From Rapana venosa (Eukaryota > Mollusca > Gastropoda > Neogastropoda > Muricidae), in assembly GCA_028751875.1 (NCBI GenBank), contig CM054158.1, positions 15,455,973 to 15,519,972 on the forward strand: a DNA stretch of 64,000 bases, written 5' to 3'. Position 1 is the stretch's first letter; every line of letters begins with the position of its first letter. Positions 36,288 to 46,882 of the stretch are shown here, piece by piece. The notes beneath the pieces were generated by a model, which searched no databases, was not told the DNA's origin, and saw only the letters and a list, made by a program, of their open reading frames with translations. Both the position numbers and the translations under genes were made by a program.

Positions 36288-37054
36288 TAGCGCCCAGACC
36301 ACCACTCATGGTCTAATGGATGGGGGAAAAATTTCCGGTCCAAACGGGGTACGAACCGCCGCACACTTCAGACCCGGACTTTTCGCTTTCTAGACAGGCG
36401 CGTTACCTCTAGACCACCGATCCACCGAGTGACAAGTTATCAAGCTGAAATTTTGTCACAAGCTAGGTATGTCTTTGTACTTGCATTTAGGCGCAAGTTT
36501 ATGTGTCTGGTCACCAGCTGTCTTGTCATTGTCACCTTATTTGTCACCAATCACAGGTAAAAATATGGTATATATGATAAAACAGCAAGTACTGCATGGA
36601 TTTGACAATAGTTCAAGCATGTTAGTGTCGAATAAAGAAATGATACCCAGCTGATGTGTTTACCAATGGTTATGTGCAATAGTACTTCAAGGATGTGTCA
36701 CACAATGTCCCCATAGCACCTGTTGTTTCATGGTATGTCTTGAGGAGACAGAAGTTTTGTTTAACTATTTTTTCTTTTGAAAACAAGTCATATTCAATCA
36801 ACATGTGACCTTTATACTGTACTTCATATCTGCGTGTGCTACCACATGTTTGTTAAGTGTACAGAAGTGTATTATTGTACATGACTGTCACACTGTCACC
36901 AGTGTCAGCACAGGAGTGACAAATTCAAAACAACACAGAACTTCTGTAACCCTACAAAATTTTAATGTTGGTAGTCTCTAAAGTAGTCGTAGTGGTGGCA
37001 CAGGGTCACATCACATCACAAAAAGCACAAATTATGGATGTGTGTGTGTTGTGT

Positions 37055-37085
<31 letters not shown>

Positions 37086-38251
37086 GGGGGGGGGGGGAAG
37101 GTGTACCCATTGCTCTCACCTGTCGAACCTTGGCAGACGGGAGACCTATTTTCTTTTCCTTCTTGCTATTTTCATTATCGGCATATCTGTTCATTTCTGC
37201 CATTGCAGTTTCAAAGCAAAAGTGTGGTAATAATGAGAAAACAGTCAAAAGGCATTGTTTTCAGGCGTCTATGCCGCGGACTGGCCAGGAGGTCAACTTT
37301 CTCCACAGTCGTGTGTGTAGCACAGGTCAGGAATGTGCCCTGTAGCACATTATTTTCAGGCTCACTCTTCTCCCTAACTGCAGCATTTCCTTCCTCCTCT
37401 TCCTCGTAAGCGTTTAATATCGGACTCACTTAACAATTCTCGTTCAAATGTTTCTACTTCCAAGACAATAACATTAATTTATCATCTTGCTAATCAGATG
37501 AATCGTGTGCTACTAAAGAAAACGCGATTTTTTTTCACCACGCTGCACCATTGAAAAGCCTTCCGGTCGCTGACTGTTATTTCTTCCTTCCCTCCACACT
37601 ACACGCATGTTAGTGGTCTAAATTTATCAATGGCACCGTCTGACACCCTCCCTGCATCGCCCCACCAATTTTCAGACAACAGTGTGAAAACCATGAGGTC
37701 TGTGTGTGATGGAAAAGTACCTACTGTCGGCTGCGGTCGGATTGGAATCTAGCGGCAGCCTCCGTTACTGTCGGCTGCGGCCGGATCGGGGACTAAAGGG
37801 TTAACAAGTCTTTTTTTCTTACAAAGAATAGACTTTTGTTGTATTTTGGAACTTTATCATAAAGCTGTTCTACTGTTTCAAAAACAATTCCCAATACATG
37901 AAATTTCTGTTAAAATTATATTATTATTCTTGGATATGGCAACATCGCTTTTTTGTTGTTGTTGTCAGCCACATTGTACAAAACCATTCATTCAAAACAT
38001 ATCTGAAAAGAAACTGTCTAGAACATTCCCTTAGCTACCAACTTGTATTCCCTGCAGCATAATCTATACAATCCATTTTGTCCTCAGACAGCCTAGGGTG
38101 AAGGAGAGACTTACGCAGCAGACCAGGCCAGGACATCTTTGGGCTGTGTGCGGATGGCTGCCTTGGTAAACTGCTTTAGAATGTCCATCAACTCTGGCGG
38201 GATGTTGATCTGCTGAGAGCAGTAGTAGGGCTCATCTGGATTGGTTGGCAT
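31991..38251 (-). CDS. ROPN1L: Ropporin-1-like protein, 5 coding exons, 221 aa
   Basis: Exons in transcript order: 38251-38115, 35309-35186, 34627-34466, 33351-33176, 32057-31991 (TGA); 666 nt, all phases agree. The RIIa (dimerization/docking) domain is at about residues 17-53: IPPELMDILKQFTKAAIRTQ then WSAAYFRAM. The conserved TQKTDTGLTPGLLKVLNKQ, PKEQFDDL, CEILTADPEGGPARIPF and YLAKVDGEIS follow. Order and spacing match ROPN1L, slightly shorter than the human 230 aa because the C-terminus is short. Family role: binds AKAP amphipathic helices through RIIa, and acts in the fibrous sheath/radial-spoke region of sperm flagella and motile cilia. Start ATG is 21 nt into its exon (acceptor TTGCAG at 38274-38272). 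A non-coding first exon near 41235 is inferred. Confidence 0.94.
32140..32550. repeat. Diverged local repeats in ROPN1L intron 4
   Basis: Imperfect repeats with TTTCTTGTCTGTATA...GCAATKGAATGAAAC (three times, 32250-32410) and GTGATCAGAAACAT (twice, 32492-32550). Confidence 0.55.
33820..34190 (-). mobile_element. Diverged Fam3 SINE
   Basis: Plus strand: AGTCATAGCAGATTCCTCTG, TGAAATTTGGGCAACTC, GAGAGTGGTGGCTTTTTTCT, and near the end a decayed reversed tRNA-like B-box (GAATCAAACCGACAAACCCG). It parallels 36018-36425. In ROPN1L intron 3. Confidence 0.75.
34660..34995. repeat. Tandem repeat, about 110 bp x3, diverged
   Basis: Three units sharing AACCTATTT/CTATTTGTATAGA, AAGTCACTTGTGTTAGTACT and AGTACATAAAAACATACACT in ROPN1L intron 2. 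Confidence 0.8.
35925..36430 (-). mobile_element. Full Fam3 tRNA-derived SINE
   Basis: In element orientation (minus): tRNA-like head at 36430-36355 (GGTGGTCTAGAGGTAACGCG, GGCGGTTCGTACC), a body including GGACCTCGGTTTATCGTCTC (reversed), an internal T/A run, GAATTTCACGGAGAGAAAT, and the terminal tail AAAGCGCTTTGATTTG...AGCGCTATGTAAATTC...(ATT)n at 36010-35927. The tail matches the LINE tail at 40540-40615. Confidence 0.88.
37039..37097. repeat. (TG)n followed by poly(G), 29 nt
   Basis: GT tract to 37068, then G from 37069 to 37097. Near 37730-37795 the motif TACTGTCGGCTGCGG is also duplicated. Confidence 0.95.
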
Positions 38252-38594
38252 GATGATGGTTGTTGCTTGAACTGCAACACATGTGGTAAACTTTGCTTGA
38301 ACTGCAATACATGCATCAATCTCTGCAACATCAACCTGTAGTGTTCAAATGATTTATCTTTTTGTTTCACACTTCAATATCTCTAGTGGTTTAAAGCTAA
38401 AACCTGAATTACTGCTTGATGAATATTATTTGCCATCCATGGGAGAAGGGAGGGGGGAAGGGGGGTTGAAATCCTCTAAACAAAATGAAACCACAAGCAG
38501 ATAAGTCATTTGTTGTAGTGAAAAACATAATTGAAGAGTTTTAACCTCTGAATACCTTACAAGAAAAAGCTGTGTTATAAGCAAAATCGGAGGA

Positions 38595-38617
38595 GGGGGG
38601 GGGGGGGGGGGGGGGGG
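38595..38617. repeat. poly(G) tract, 23 nt
   Basis: Uninterrupted G run in the first ROPN1L intron. Confidence 0.95.
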
Positions 38618-39214
38618 ATGCAAGAAAACTCAATGAGAGAGAGAGATCATGGTTATGTTTGAACACTATTTTAACAGTTTCCTCAGGGTGTTGTGACATT
38701 CAGAATATTTCATGTTACATTAAATCTATTTAGAAATCTACTCTGTACATGCTTGACCAACTTCACAAATCACTTTGCTGATGAAGCCTAAAAAGTGCAT
38801 ATTTGGTTAAGATTTTTTGTTCTTTTTGTAAGCCACTGAATGATGGCATAAGTAGCGGCATCTTTAACATGCAGACTTGACCTTCCCTATGCGTGTTTAC
38901 ATAAAAAGGAGTAAGGCACTAGTAGGTATGTGCATAAACCTGCATCAGGGAGATCACAAAAATTCCCACTATCTATCCACAGGATAGGATATGAACCATT
39001 GCTGCAGAACTGCAGGCCTGATGTAGATGTATTATCCACTCAATTACTCTGACTTCATTTGACTTCACTTTTACTGTAACCTACTGAAAAGTTGTTGACC
39101 CCAGTATACTGCATTTAGTTCACAGAGCATGTCTTATACAAGCTGACCATGGTGGAGCCAATCCCTCTCCAGGTTGCAGATTGATGGATTTTTTCTGTCC
39201 TTTTTTTGGTTTTT

Positions 39215-39540
39215 GTTTCTTTGGCTAGAGTTCTGAATCTGATGTTCACCAACGGTGAGATTTTGTATATGTGATCGTTTTTGCCCACCATTAAGGTACA
39301 CGCCTTCTAACTTCAGGAATGATGTCTATGCAAGATACCTGTGTGCACGTGTTTTTAATTTATTTTTAAAGTCATGAATTCCTACCAGCATTAAATGGCC
39401 TACTCTTCCAAATGGTGGAACAGGTTATTATGTGCACACGAGATGTTCTGTAACTGTAAGCATTCCCACACAAGGCCTCAGTTCACTCATGGGAAGGACT
39501 TTGGGGGGAGTGGAGTTGGTACTGGCATCTGTTTGATTTC
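39215..39540 (-). mobile_element. Fam2-type SINE, reverse, head replaced by Fam1-like end
   Basis: Begins with the reversed Fam2 tail (TTTGGCTAGAGTTCTGAATC, CACCATTAAGGTACACGCC), passes the shared central domain (AATGGCCTACTCTTCCAAAT) and ends like Fam1 (AAGGACTTTGGGGGGAGTGG, GGTACTGGCATCTG). A second decayed copy is at about 39555-39715. Confidence 0.7.
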
Positions 39541-39990
39541 TTCATGTCCTTCATACTCCTGGCCATAACTGGCTTACTCTTCATGAAAGATGGACAGATT
39601 TTTTACACATGCACAGAAAGCCATGCATGTGTTTACAATGAGCCTTCTGCTTGTTTTTTTTTTAGTGTGTTTTTGGGAGAGGCTTCTGTGTATTATAGCC
39701 CCATCTGAAGGACTTAGAATGGAAAGGAGTAAAAAAAAAAAAGTGTTAACAACAGAGACTTTCATGAACTCAGTGGTGACTCAAACATGTCCATTCAAAT
39801 CACCATAGCTTAGAAATTTCACACCTTCACTGCTAGACTATAAATTTAGCTCTTGTCGCTAAGCTATATTACTTCTTAACAGAGATTATGCAGCGCTTAA
39901 ATAAATTCCTGGGCAAAGCATCTTTTTTAGCATGGATATCAGCACAATCAGACAAAACAAAGATAGAAAACAACACAGAAAGCAAAGAAG

Positions 39991-40086
<96 letters not shown>

Positions 40087-40127
40087 GTGTGTGTGTGTGT
40101 GTGTATGTGAGTGTGTGTGTGAAAAAA
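39991..40127. repeat. (TG)n microsatellite
   Basis: Near-perfect GT repeats of about 135 bp. Confidence 0.97.
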
Positions 40128-40309
40128 AAAGAGTGTGTGTGTGTTAGAGTGAGTGAGTGAGCATATAATGCATACATGTAAATATCACTGTATATCTGAA
40201 AGAAGAGAATACATTACATGTATCTTAAGTCAACATCTGTAGTTAATAACTTTGTTAATTAATTAAAACCTTACCAACTTATTTAGTTTCAATTAGTTTC
40301 ATGATCTAC

Positions 40310-40615
40310 ACAGTCAAGACATGGCCTCGGCTCAAGACACATTTATTTCAAACCAAAGATTTTCCCCTCTTGTTCCATCTCATTTTTGTCCCTGCCCTCA
40401 ACAGCCAAAACCCCATCATGCTGCCAGAGCGTATAATCTTTATGTGCGTGCGTGTGCGTGCATTCGTGCACGTGTGTGCGTATACATTTAAATTTGTAAA
40501 AACTATTAATTGTAACTGGCTGCATGTGAATGAGTGGGATGAATTAAAGCGCTTTGATTTGTTTTTTGCAAGATATGGTGCTATATAAATTCCATGTATT
40601 ATTATTAATGTACTG
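40310..40615 (+). mobile_element. LINE 3' end remnant (CR1/L2-like)
   Basis: The plus frame reads ...RLKTHLFQTK, the usual last residues of many non-LTR retrotransposon ORFs. About 200 bp on follows the tail TTAAAGCGCTTTGATTTG, GCTATATAAATTCC and ATTATTATTA. The tail is shared with Fam3. Family placement is inferred. Confidence 0.6.
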
Positions 40616-40767
40616 ATTTACTATTAATTGCAGTTTTGTTCTTTTTCTTTAATTCATTTATCTCACCAATTCTCATTATCTGAATATTTCTGAATGTTAC
40701 TTGTTACCTCATTTTTGTTTTAAGATGTTTTTCTTCTTATTCTATTTGACTACCAAAATTTTATTTC

Positions 40768-40794
40768 ACACACACACAGCACTCACTCACTCCA

Positions 40795-40825
<31 letters not shown>

Positions 40826-40843
40826 TCACACACACACAACACA

Positions 40844-40877
<34 letters not shown>
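40768..40877. repeat. (CA)n microsatellite
   Basis: Imperfect CA repeats of about 110 bp. Confidence 0.95.
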
Positions 40878-41234
40878 CAGGCGGCTCTGTACTCAATGGA
40901 TAATTCTTCAGTGTCACTCTAAGGACAAAAGTACTTTCCAGATTTTTACCACGATAGTATAAAAACTCATTGTCTGTGTTTGATGCTTCACGATGCACAG
41001 AATACTTTCTTCGGCACTGCTTTACGATGACTAAGACAATGTAACCATTAGCATGATTAACCATGAATAGCTTACATCTGAAATTTCGTTGCATAAATTT
41101 GAAAAACTCAGGAAATTTTCTGCTATGATATAACAAAAAGGATTAAACTTGACAATAATTCAAAATTAAGTGTATCTTTTAAAGCATTACTCATACTTGT
41201 AAGCCTATATTCAATTAAAATGAATCGAAATTAC

Positions 41235-41340
41235 CTGTCAAATTCTTGGTTGTTTTTCTGCTGTCTGCTGGCTGTTGAAGACGGTTGTTCGTAGCAACAA
41301 CTGCGCAGTCGCAGGAAGTGAAACAAATAACGGTTCTGGT
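41235..41340 (-). promoter_or_regulatory. ROPN1L: Putative ROPN1L first exon and promoter with X-box
   Basis: On the minus strand TTTGACAG|GTAATT is a good donor (exon end 41235). Just upstream in the transcript lies GTTGTTCGTAGCAAC (41284-41298), which fits the RFX X-box consensus RYYNYY-N(1-3)-RRNRAC exactly. Further up are CACTTCCTGC (ETS-like, about 41311-41320) and TTTCCGGTG (about 41351). X-boxes mark ciliary genes, matching the ROPN1L role. That this is the first exon is inferred. Confidence 0.5.
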
Positions 41341-41629
41341 TTATAAACTATTTCCGGTGTAGTTTCGTTTTGGTTTCAGCTGCATTGAGTCTGAGGGGGT
41401 TGTGTGAAAAGTAAATGGTAGTCTTTGTTTCAAGATTTTCTGTCCATTGAAAACGTGTAAGAAGTAGATTTTAAGCATCAGCCTTAGCTTCTAGGGTCTT
41501 TCCTCCCCTGCCTGTGCTTTCTTGTCACCAGTTGTTTATTTGTTTGTCACTTTTAAAAGTACTGAACTGTTTGCTTGCAAGCTACTTCTGTAGTGACACC
41601 TTCACGGTGATGCATCAACTTAGGAAGGT

Positions 41630-41850
41630 CCAGGCTAGGCCTATCTCACATCTCGGATTTCCCAGTAGGGTAGGCCTAGGCCTAGACCTATAGGCTAGCA
41701 CAAAGCCATCGGTAGGCCCGTTGACTCATCCCTGCCCGCGGTGTGTGTAGGCCTAGCTTCGTGTAGTTTTCCCTGGGGCTAGGCCTAGGCCTACCCAACT
41801 TGCATGAAATGAAAATTTATGGATTTTGAATGTGGACTAGGCCTAAAAAT
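41630..41850. repeat. Clustered AGGCCTA palindromic motifs
   Basis: TAGGCCTAGGCCTAGACCTA and similar palindromic copies recur at least eight times in 220 bp. This motif is common in non-coding DNA of several marine invertebrates. Confidence 0.7.
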
Positions 41851-41949
41851 GCAAAGAGTGAAACAAATTCGATCGCAAGGGTTATTTTCTGTCCGATTTA
41901 AACGGACTTCCGTATTGGCGATTTTAGGATTAGAAGAGAGAGAGGACTT

Positions 41950-42215
41950 AACATGTAAAACTGAACTAAGTGTATACAATTAATCAATAGAAGGCTTAGA
42001 TAACAAGCTTTTATAATGAGTGTACTCTTAAAGCAGTGTGTACTGTTCATGATTGTTTTAAAATATAAAAGGATAAAATCAATCAGCCCTTAATATTAAT
42101 ATGTAAAACTGAATTAAGTGTGTAAAATTATAAATGGCTGGAAAGCTTAGATAACAAGCTTTTATGAGTGTACTTTTAAAGCAGTATGCACTGTTCATAA
42201 TTTTTTTTAAAATTT
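41950..42215. repeat. Tandem duplication, about 135 bp x2
   Basis: ATGTAAAACTGAACTAAGTG ... GGCTTAGATAACAAGCTTTT ... AAAGCAGTGTGTACTGTTCA occurs twice with about 10% changes. Confidence 0.88.
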
Positions 42216-42735
42216 AAATGTGTGTGTGTGGTACGGATTACTGTCGGGCCGTCAGGGCCCCAGGTTGATTTTATCACATAAGCATTGTTTTCTTGTTGTT
42301 GGGGTGCAAAAATGTCATGATTAGATCAGTCCTATCTCTTCACATTAGTTGTGGGTTTTTTTTTAAAGGAGTTTGTGTCGCTTTATCAGTTGTCAAATAG
42401 TGAAGTCCAGCAAAACGATTGATGGCATCACTGTCATGGCTGTGAACATTCATTTGACTGCTTTCATGTGGAAAATGCGATGATCACTTCATTTTCTTGT
42501 GATATAAAGTAGGCCTACTCGGCAGCTTATGGATTTGTCTAACAGTAATTATTTTGAAGCCTTGTTGCGTCAAAATAAAGTAAAACATCTATTAGGTCAA
42601 AATTGCCAAGTAGCAAGAAGTGCATCATTCCAGAAAAACTAGCATCTCTTGATTAATCTTAATTAATTAATTTTGATTAATTAAACACACACACACACTT
42701 ATACACACCCATGCACCACCACACAGAGTAGATCT

Positions 42736-42781
<46 letters not shown>

Positions 42782-43334
42782 GAGTCTCCTATTTTAGGGC
42801 CGTCTGGTATCACTTAAAGTGGAAAGACGTTAAAATTGAAGACTTACTTTGGTCCAGTGTGATCAATTTCTACCAAGTGTTTTTTTTAAAGCACACTCCT
42901 TACCTCATCTTCTGTTATTGTTTAATTCAACCACATTGAGCCTCTCAAACTCCTCCTTGCTGTCAATATTGTCAAAAAGCTTGCAAAACACTTGAAAAAA
43001 TTCTGGTGCAAATGCTGACTGCCATTTTTCTTAAAGGGAATTGAAGCTGGTCCGAAAAAAATATGTAAAAATAGCCCTCTAAACCAATCAAAATCTTTGC
43101 TGCTTGTGTGTACAAGAGTTTGAAGCTGGAGCTAACTTCCAAAAGCAGTTTTGAATACTTTGTTTGAACTCAAGTTGCTGTGAAACAGATACAAGGTAAC
43201 ATATTTCCACCTAAGTAGTAGCCTACTTAACCCCTTGAGCCAAAATGAAATGAGGAAGGGGAGGTGGCGATGTAGGCTACACTGGAGGCAAATTGAGAAC
43301 AGACATGGGGGGAAATGGCTGAATGAAAAAATTG

Positions 43335-43365
<31 letters not shown>

Positions 43366-43367
43366 TT

Positions 43368-43545
43368 TATTCTTCCATTTCAAGGAAAGTGGATAAGCAC
43401 TTATGTGCTTTAAAATTTAAAAAAAATTTTAATGTTTAGTCCCTGTGTTGGTGGGGTTTCGAAAATTTTGTCATCTGTTCCCTCTGGCACGCAATAGCCT
43501 ACTCTTCTAAAAGGCAAAACAGGTTTTAACATGTGGGCAGGTGTG
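43368..43545 (-). mobile_element. Fam1 SINE, reverse, partial
   Basis: TTCAAGGAAAGTGGATAAGC, GTCATCTGTTCCCTCTGGCA and GCCTACTCTTCTAAAAGGC match the tail and central domain; the head is absent. Confidence 0.75.
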
Positions 43546-45264
43546 GGTGTAGATGTAAATAAGTTTGTTTTGGTGTTGTTGTTTTGTGTTGTTGGTTTTT
43601 TTTTGGGGGGGTGGAGGGGAAGAGGAGGGGAATCATAGTTGATTTTGTAGAAGTGCTAAAGAGAAAATGATAATTCAACTAAATTCAACTTGGGTTCTTT
43701 TGGAAATGAACACAAACTTCCACAAAAAAAAATCACTGATTTCAGAACTGAAAATTGTAATTAAAAAGAGGGGAAATGCAAGAAATAACCCAGTCTTTGG
43801 GCTTGTTCCTTCCTTTACCTACCTAATTTTATTTCCTTTGAAAACACCCACAGATGGTTTGAAAACAAAGGTAGGCTGCCAGAAACCACTGAGCTGATTC
43901 CTGAACTGAAAGATTGTTTTAAAAAAAAGTCCAGTGAAGCTACAGAAACAACTATGGCTTGTTGATAGGACGGGTGATTTATAATTTAAAGAAAGCTTCC
44001 AAACCATTGTCAAAAGTTAGGTACCATTGTGTCTATGTGCCATTGTTTCCATATGCAGGCATACAGGCAGACAAGCCAGCTGATGAAAGCCCTTTCCCAG
44101 TTACTAATATTATTGCTAACACTAACCTTTATTTCTTAACCTGGCCCCACATGTGGGACACTAAAGGCAGATAGATATCATGATATAAGACATGACACAG
44201 AAAGAAACCTTTGTTGTTGTATTTTTAGGTGTGGAGGAGTATACTATGGGGGGTGTTTTAGGGCAAAGGGATGTCAGACAGAAGAGCGGGATGGATGGAT
44301 AGCTGTATGTGGGAAGGGGCATAAGACTTTAAGAGAAGTGATGGCTAAGTCGTCTGTGTGAGTGAGTGTGAGAGCAAGAATAGGGAATGGGTAAACATTT
44401 TTTTTTTTTTTTGGGTAAGAGGGGGGAAAATGTTTGAGCAAATTAAATATTTATTTAAATTAAAAGGTGGGGTTTAGTATGAGATGCAGTCACCAAGATG
44501 ATCGGTTTGGGAATTTTTTGTGTGTAAATATGTACATGAATATGTATGTGTATATGTGCTTGAGAGAGAGACAGAGAGAGAGAATATGCATCCTGACATA
44601 TGTGATGGATGCATAAAAAGACGGAAGAGTGTGTGTGCGTATTCATTCTTAATGTTTGCATTTTGTTTAAATCAGATGAACAGTTGGTTGAAAAAAAAAG
44701 AAGTATAAGAAAATGCAAAAAACCAAAAGGAACCATAGAAGTACAAGATAAAGGAACTCAAAAAGGAAAAGTGCAATAAAAACAATGGACAAAAAAAACA
44801 AAAAAACCATGGAAAAAGAAGAAAACACAAAGAAGGCAGAAGGTTAATAACAAGAAAGTGGTAGAAACACAAGAACAACCAGCAAAAGCAACAAAAAAAC
44901 AGAAAGAGCAAAATGAAGAAATGGTGAACAAAATCAAAAGTGGAAGCAGCAGCAAAAATAAAAAAGAAATGAGATTTTCCATGTTGACACACAGGGTGGG
45001 GTACTTTGTGGTGGTAACCAGATTTTGGGTCTTTTAGTTTGTGTTTTATCTAAAGTTGACATAATACACATAATGTTACCTGTGCATGTGATATTTGACA
45101 TTGTACAGTACGTCTTACCTGTGCCCACTACACTACAAAGTCCTTTTTAAGAAAATTACATTTTGAATTTGAAAATAATCAGTCCTGGCTACATAACTAA
45201 ATGAAATGTTTTATATTTTGAATTTGTAGCATTCAACCCGACACCATGATTACACCATAATTTC

Positions 45265-45470
45265 GTCAGCAGGAGACTGAGTAGGTGGTGCCCTGGATAG
45301 GCTAGATCTAAACCAGAGCCACTGGACACTTCTGAAGTGTCCCATTAGCAGTGCAGGGCCACTCCTGACTAGTGGCCTAATAGCAGCCTAACATTGATAG
45401 CTCCCTGTAGACATTGGACCCTGAGGGTCACTGAACAATCCTGGGTAAGGCTGGATGTGGGGGAACAAGA
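45265..45470 (+). mobile_element. Module B of the composite retroposon, solo
   Basis: GTAGGTGGTGCCCTGGATAG, GAAGTGTCCCATTAGCAGTG, CAGGGCCACTCCTGACTAGT and GATAGCTCCCTGTAGACATT align with 51750-51930. Diverged, no module A. Confidence 0.75.
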
Positions 45471-45898
45471 GGTACTACAAAAGTATTATAACTGTCGAGT
45501 GAAAAAAAAATCACACACACCCACAAACACACACATGCACACAAACAGACACGATCTACAAAAGTATTATAACTGTCAATGAAACAAAAAAATTACACCC
45601 ACCCACAAACACACACATGCACACAAACACAATCTCACACACAAGTTACCACAAATTTGGAATTGTTTTTAATTCTTACATAACAGTATATTTACATATT
45701 TCACATGTATTTACACACACAATTATATCTGCATATCAAGGAGCATGTGTGACACGACAAGATTATTTGTCACATGCATGAGTGTGATTCATGCACATCA
45801 ACATGATATATCCATTATTTTTGTCACATCTGAACATTTGTGAAGAGTACGACAAGTCCAGGATGATACATTCAGAATGACTCCCTCGTGTGAACTTT

Positions 45899-46410
45899 CA
45901 TTTATTTATTTTATTTATTCTTTTATATCGAGGATAATGGAATAAGCATTCATGTGCTTTTTTACATCCAGTCCCCGTGTGTATGCGGTTTTGTAAATTT
46001 TGTCATCTATTTCCACCGGCACACAATGGCCTACTCTTCCGAAAAGCGGAACAGGATTTAACGTGAGCGCAAGATGTTCTGCATGCGTTCGAACATTGGG
46101 CCTCGGTTTATAGTCTCATCCGAAGGACTTTGACATTCAGTTCAATTTTTTTGTCAAACTGGGAAGAAAGGGCGAGGCTGGGAATCAAACCCAGAACCCC
46201 ACGGTTAACTTTTTGGCAGGTGAACGTCTTAATCATCCTGCCATCTTCCTCCTAAGGGGAATGGAGTCGGTACTAATGTTAACTCCTGGAGAAAAAAAAC
46301 AAACCCTTAATGGGTGTCTCATTGGTGGTTCAAAACTGGGCTCAATCCTGGGCTATCAAATCATGAGCGAAGCACTCTAACCACTAGGCTATCCTGCCCC
46401 CCCCCCCCTG
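45899..46410 (-). mobile_element. Chimeric SINE: Fam1 tail and centre, Fam2 head, then Fam1 head
   Basis: Reversed Fam1 tail and central domain (45905-46128) run into a reversed Fam2 body and head (GTCAAACTGGGAAGAAAGGG, GGGAATCAAACCCAGAACCC, CGTCTTAATCATCCTGCC; to about 46250). A Fam1 pre-head and head follow (AAGGGGAATGGAGTCGGTAC, CTAACCACTAGGCTATCCTG; to about 46400). Two tRNA-like heads thus share one tail. Confidence 0.82.
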
Positions 46411-46882
46411 TAAACTCTTTTTTAAGGTAATAAAATTTTCACTCTTCAAAAGATAAAACAGACACACACTATAAAAATGCACCAGATTACTAGCTGATAA
46501 GAGGGCAAGATTAATAACAAAAATAAACAGGTAAACCTTTTGGTCTCATGACTTTAAAAGTCTCAGGGTCTAAATCTCAAATAAATGCTCTCAAATGAGA
46601 ACATAATCAAGATAAGACAACATTATTATGTGTACGACAAAAAATTAAAAACCCTTTCAAATTGATTCACGCATAGGACATATGCATGCATATTGATCAC
46701 AGAGTGTGTCCATCAGTCTGCCAATGTTGAAAATATCAATAAGCACAGCAATACACAAATGTCTGCTTTAGCAAAGATGAGAACTGCACAGTCACAATTG
46801 TTTTGTACACTTGAAACAGTTTTCATAAACAAACATAACAACTTGACTGTTCCCCCCCCCCCCCCCCACCTACCCTACACTG

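Larger units (their letters stand above)
41341..46882. other. Intergenic region between ROPN1L promoter and RLIG1 3' end
   Basis: No supported exon. Contents: a cluster of AGGCCTAGGCC motifs (41630-41850), a duplication (41950-42215), CT and CA tracts (42690-42778, 43339-43365), a Fam1 fragment, a poly(A)-rich stretch (44690-44970), a module B fragment and the chimeric SINE at 45899-46410. Confidence 0.6.

Noticed and set aside
44690..44970. Long minus-strand Phe-rich frames suggesting a membrane protein
   Set aside because: A-rich low-complexity sequence (AAAAACAA type); no start, splice or family support.
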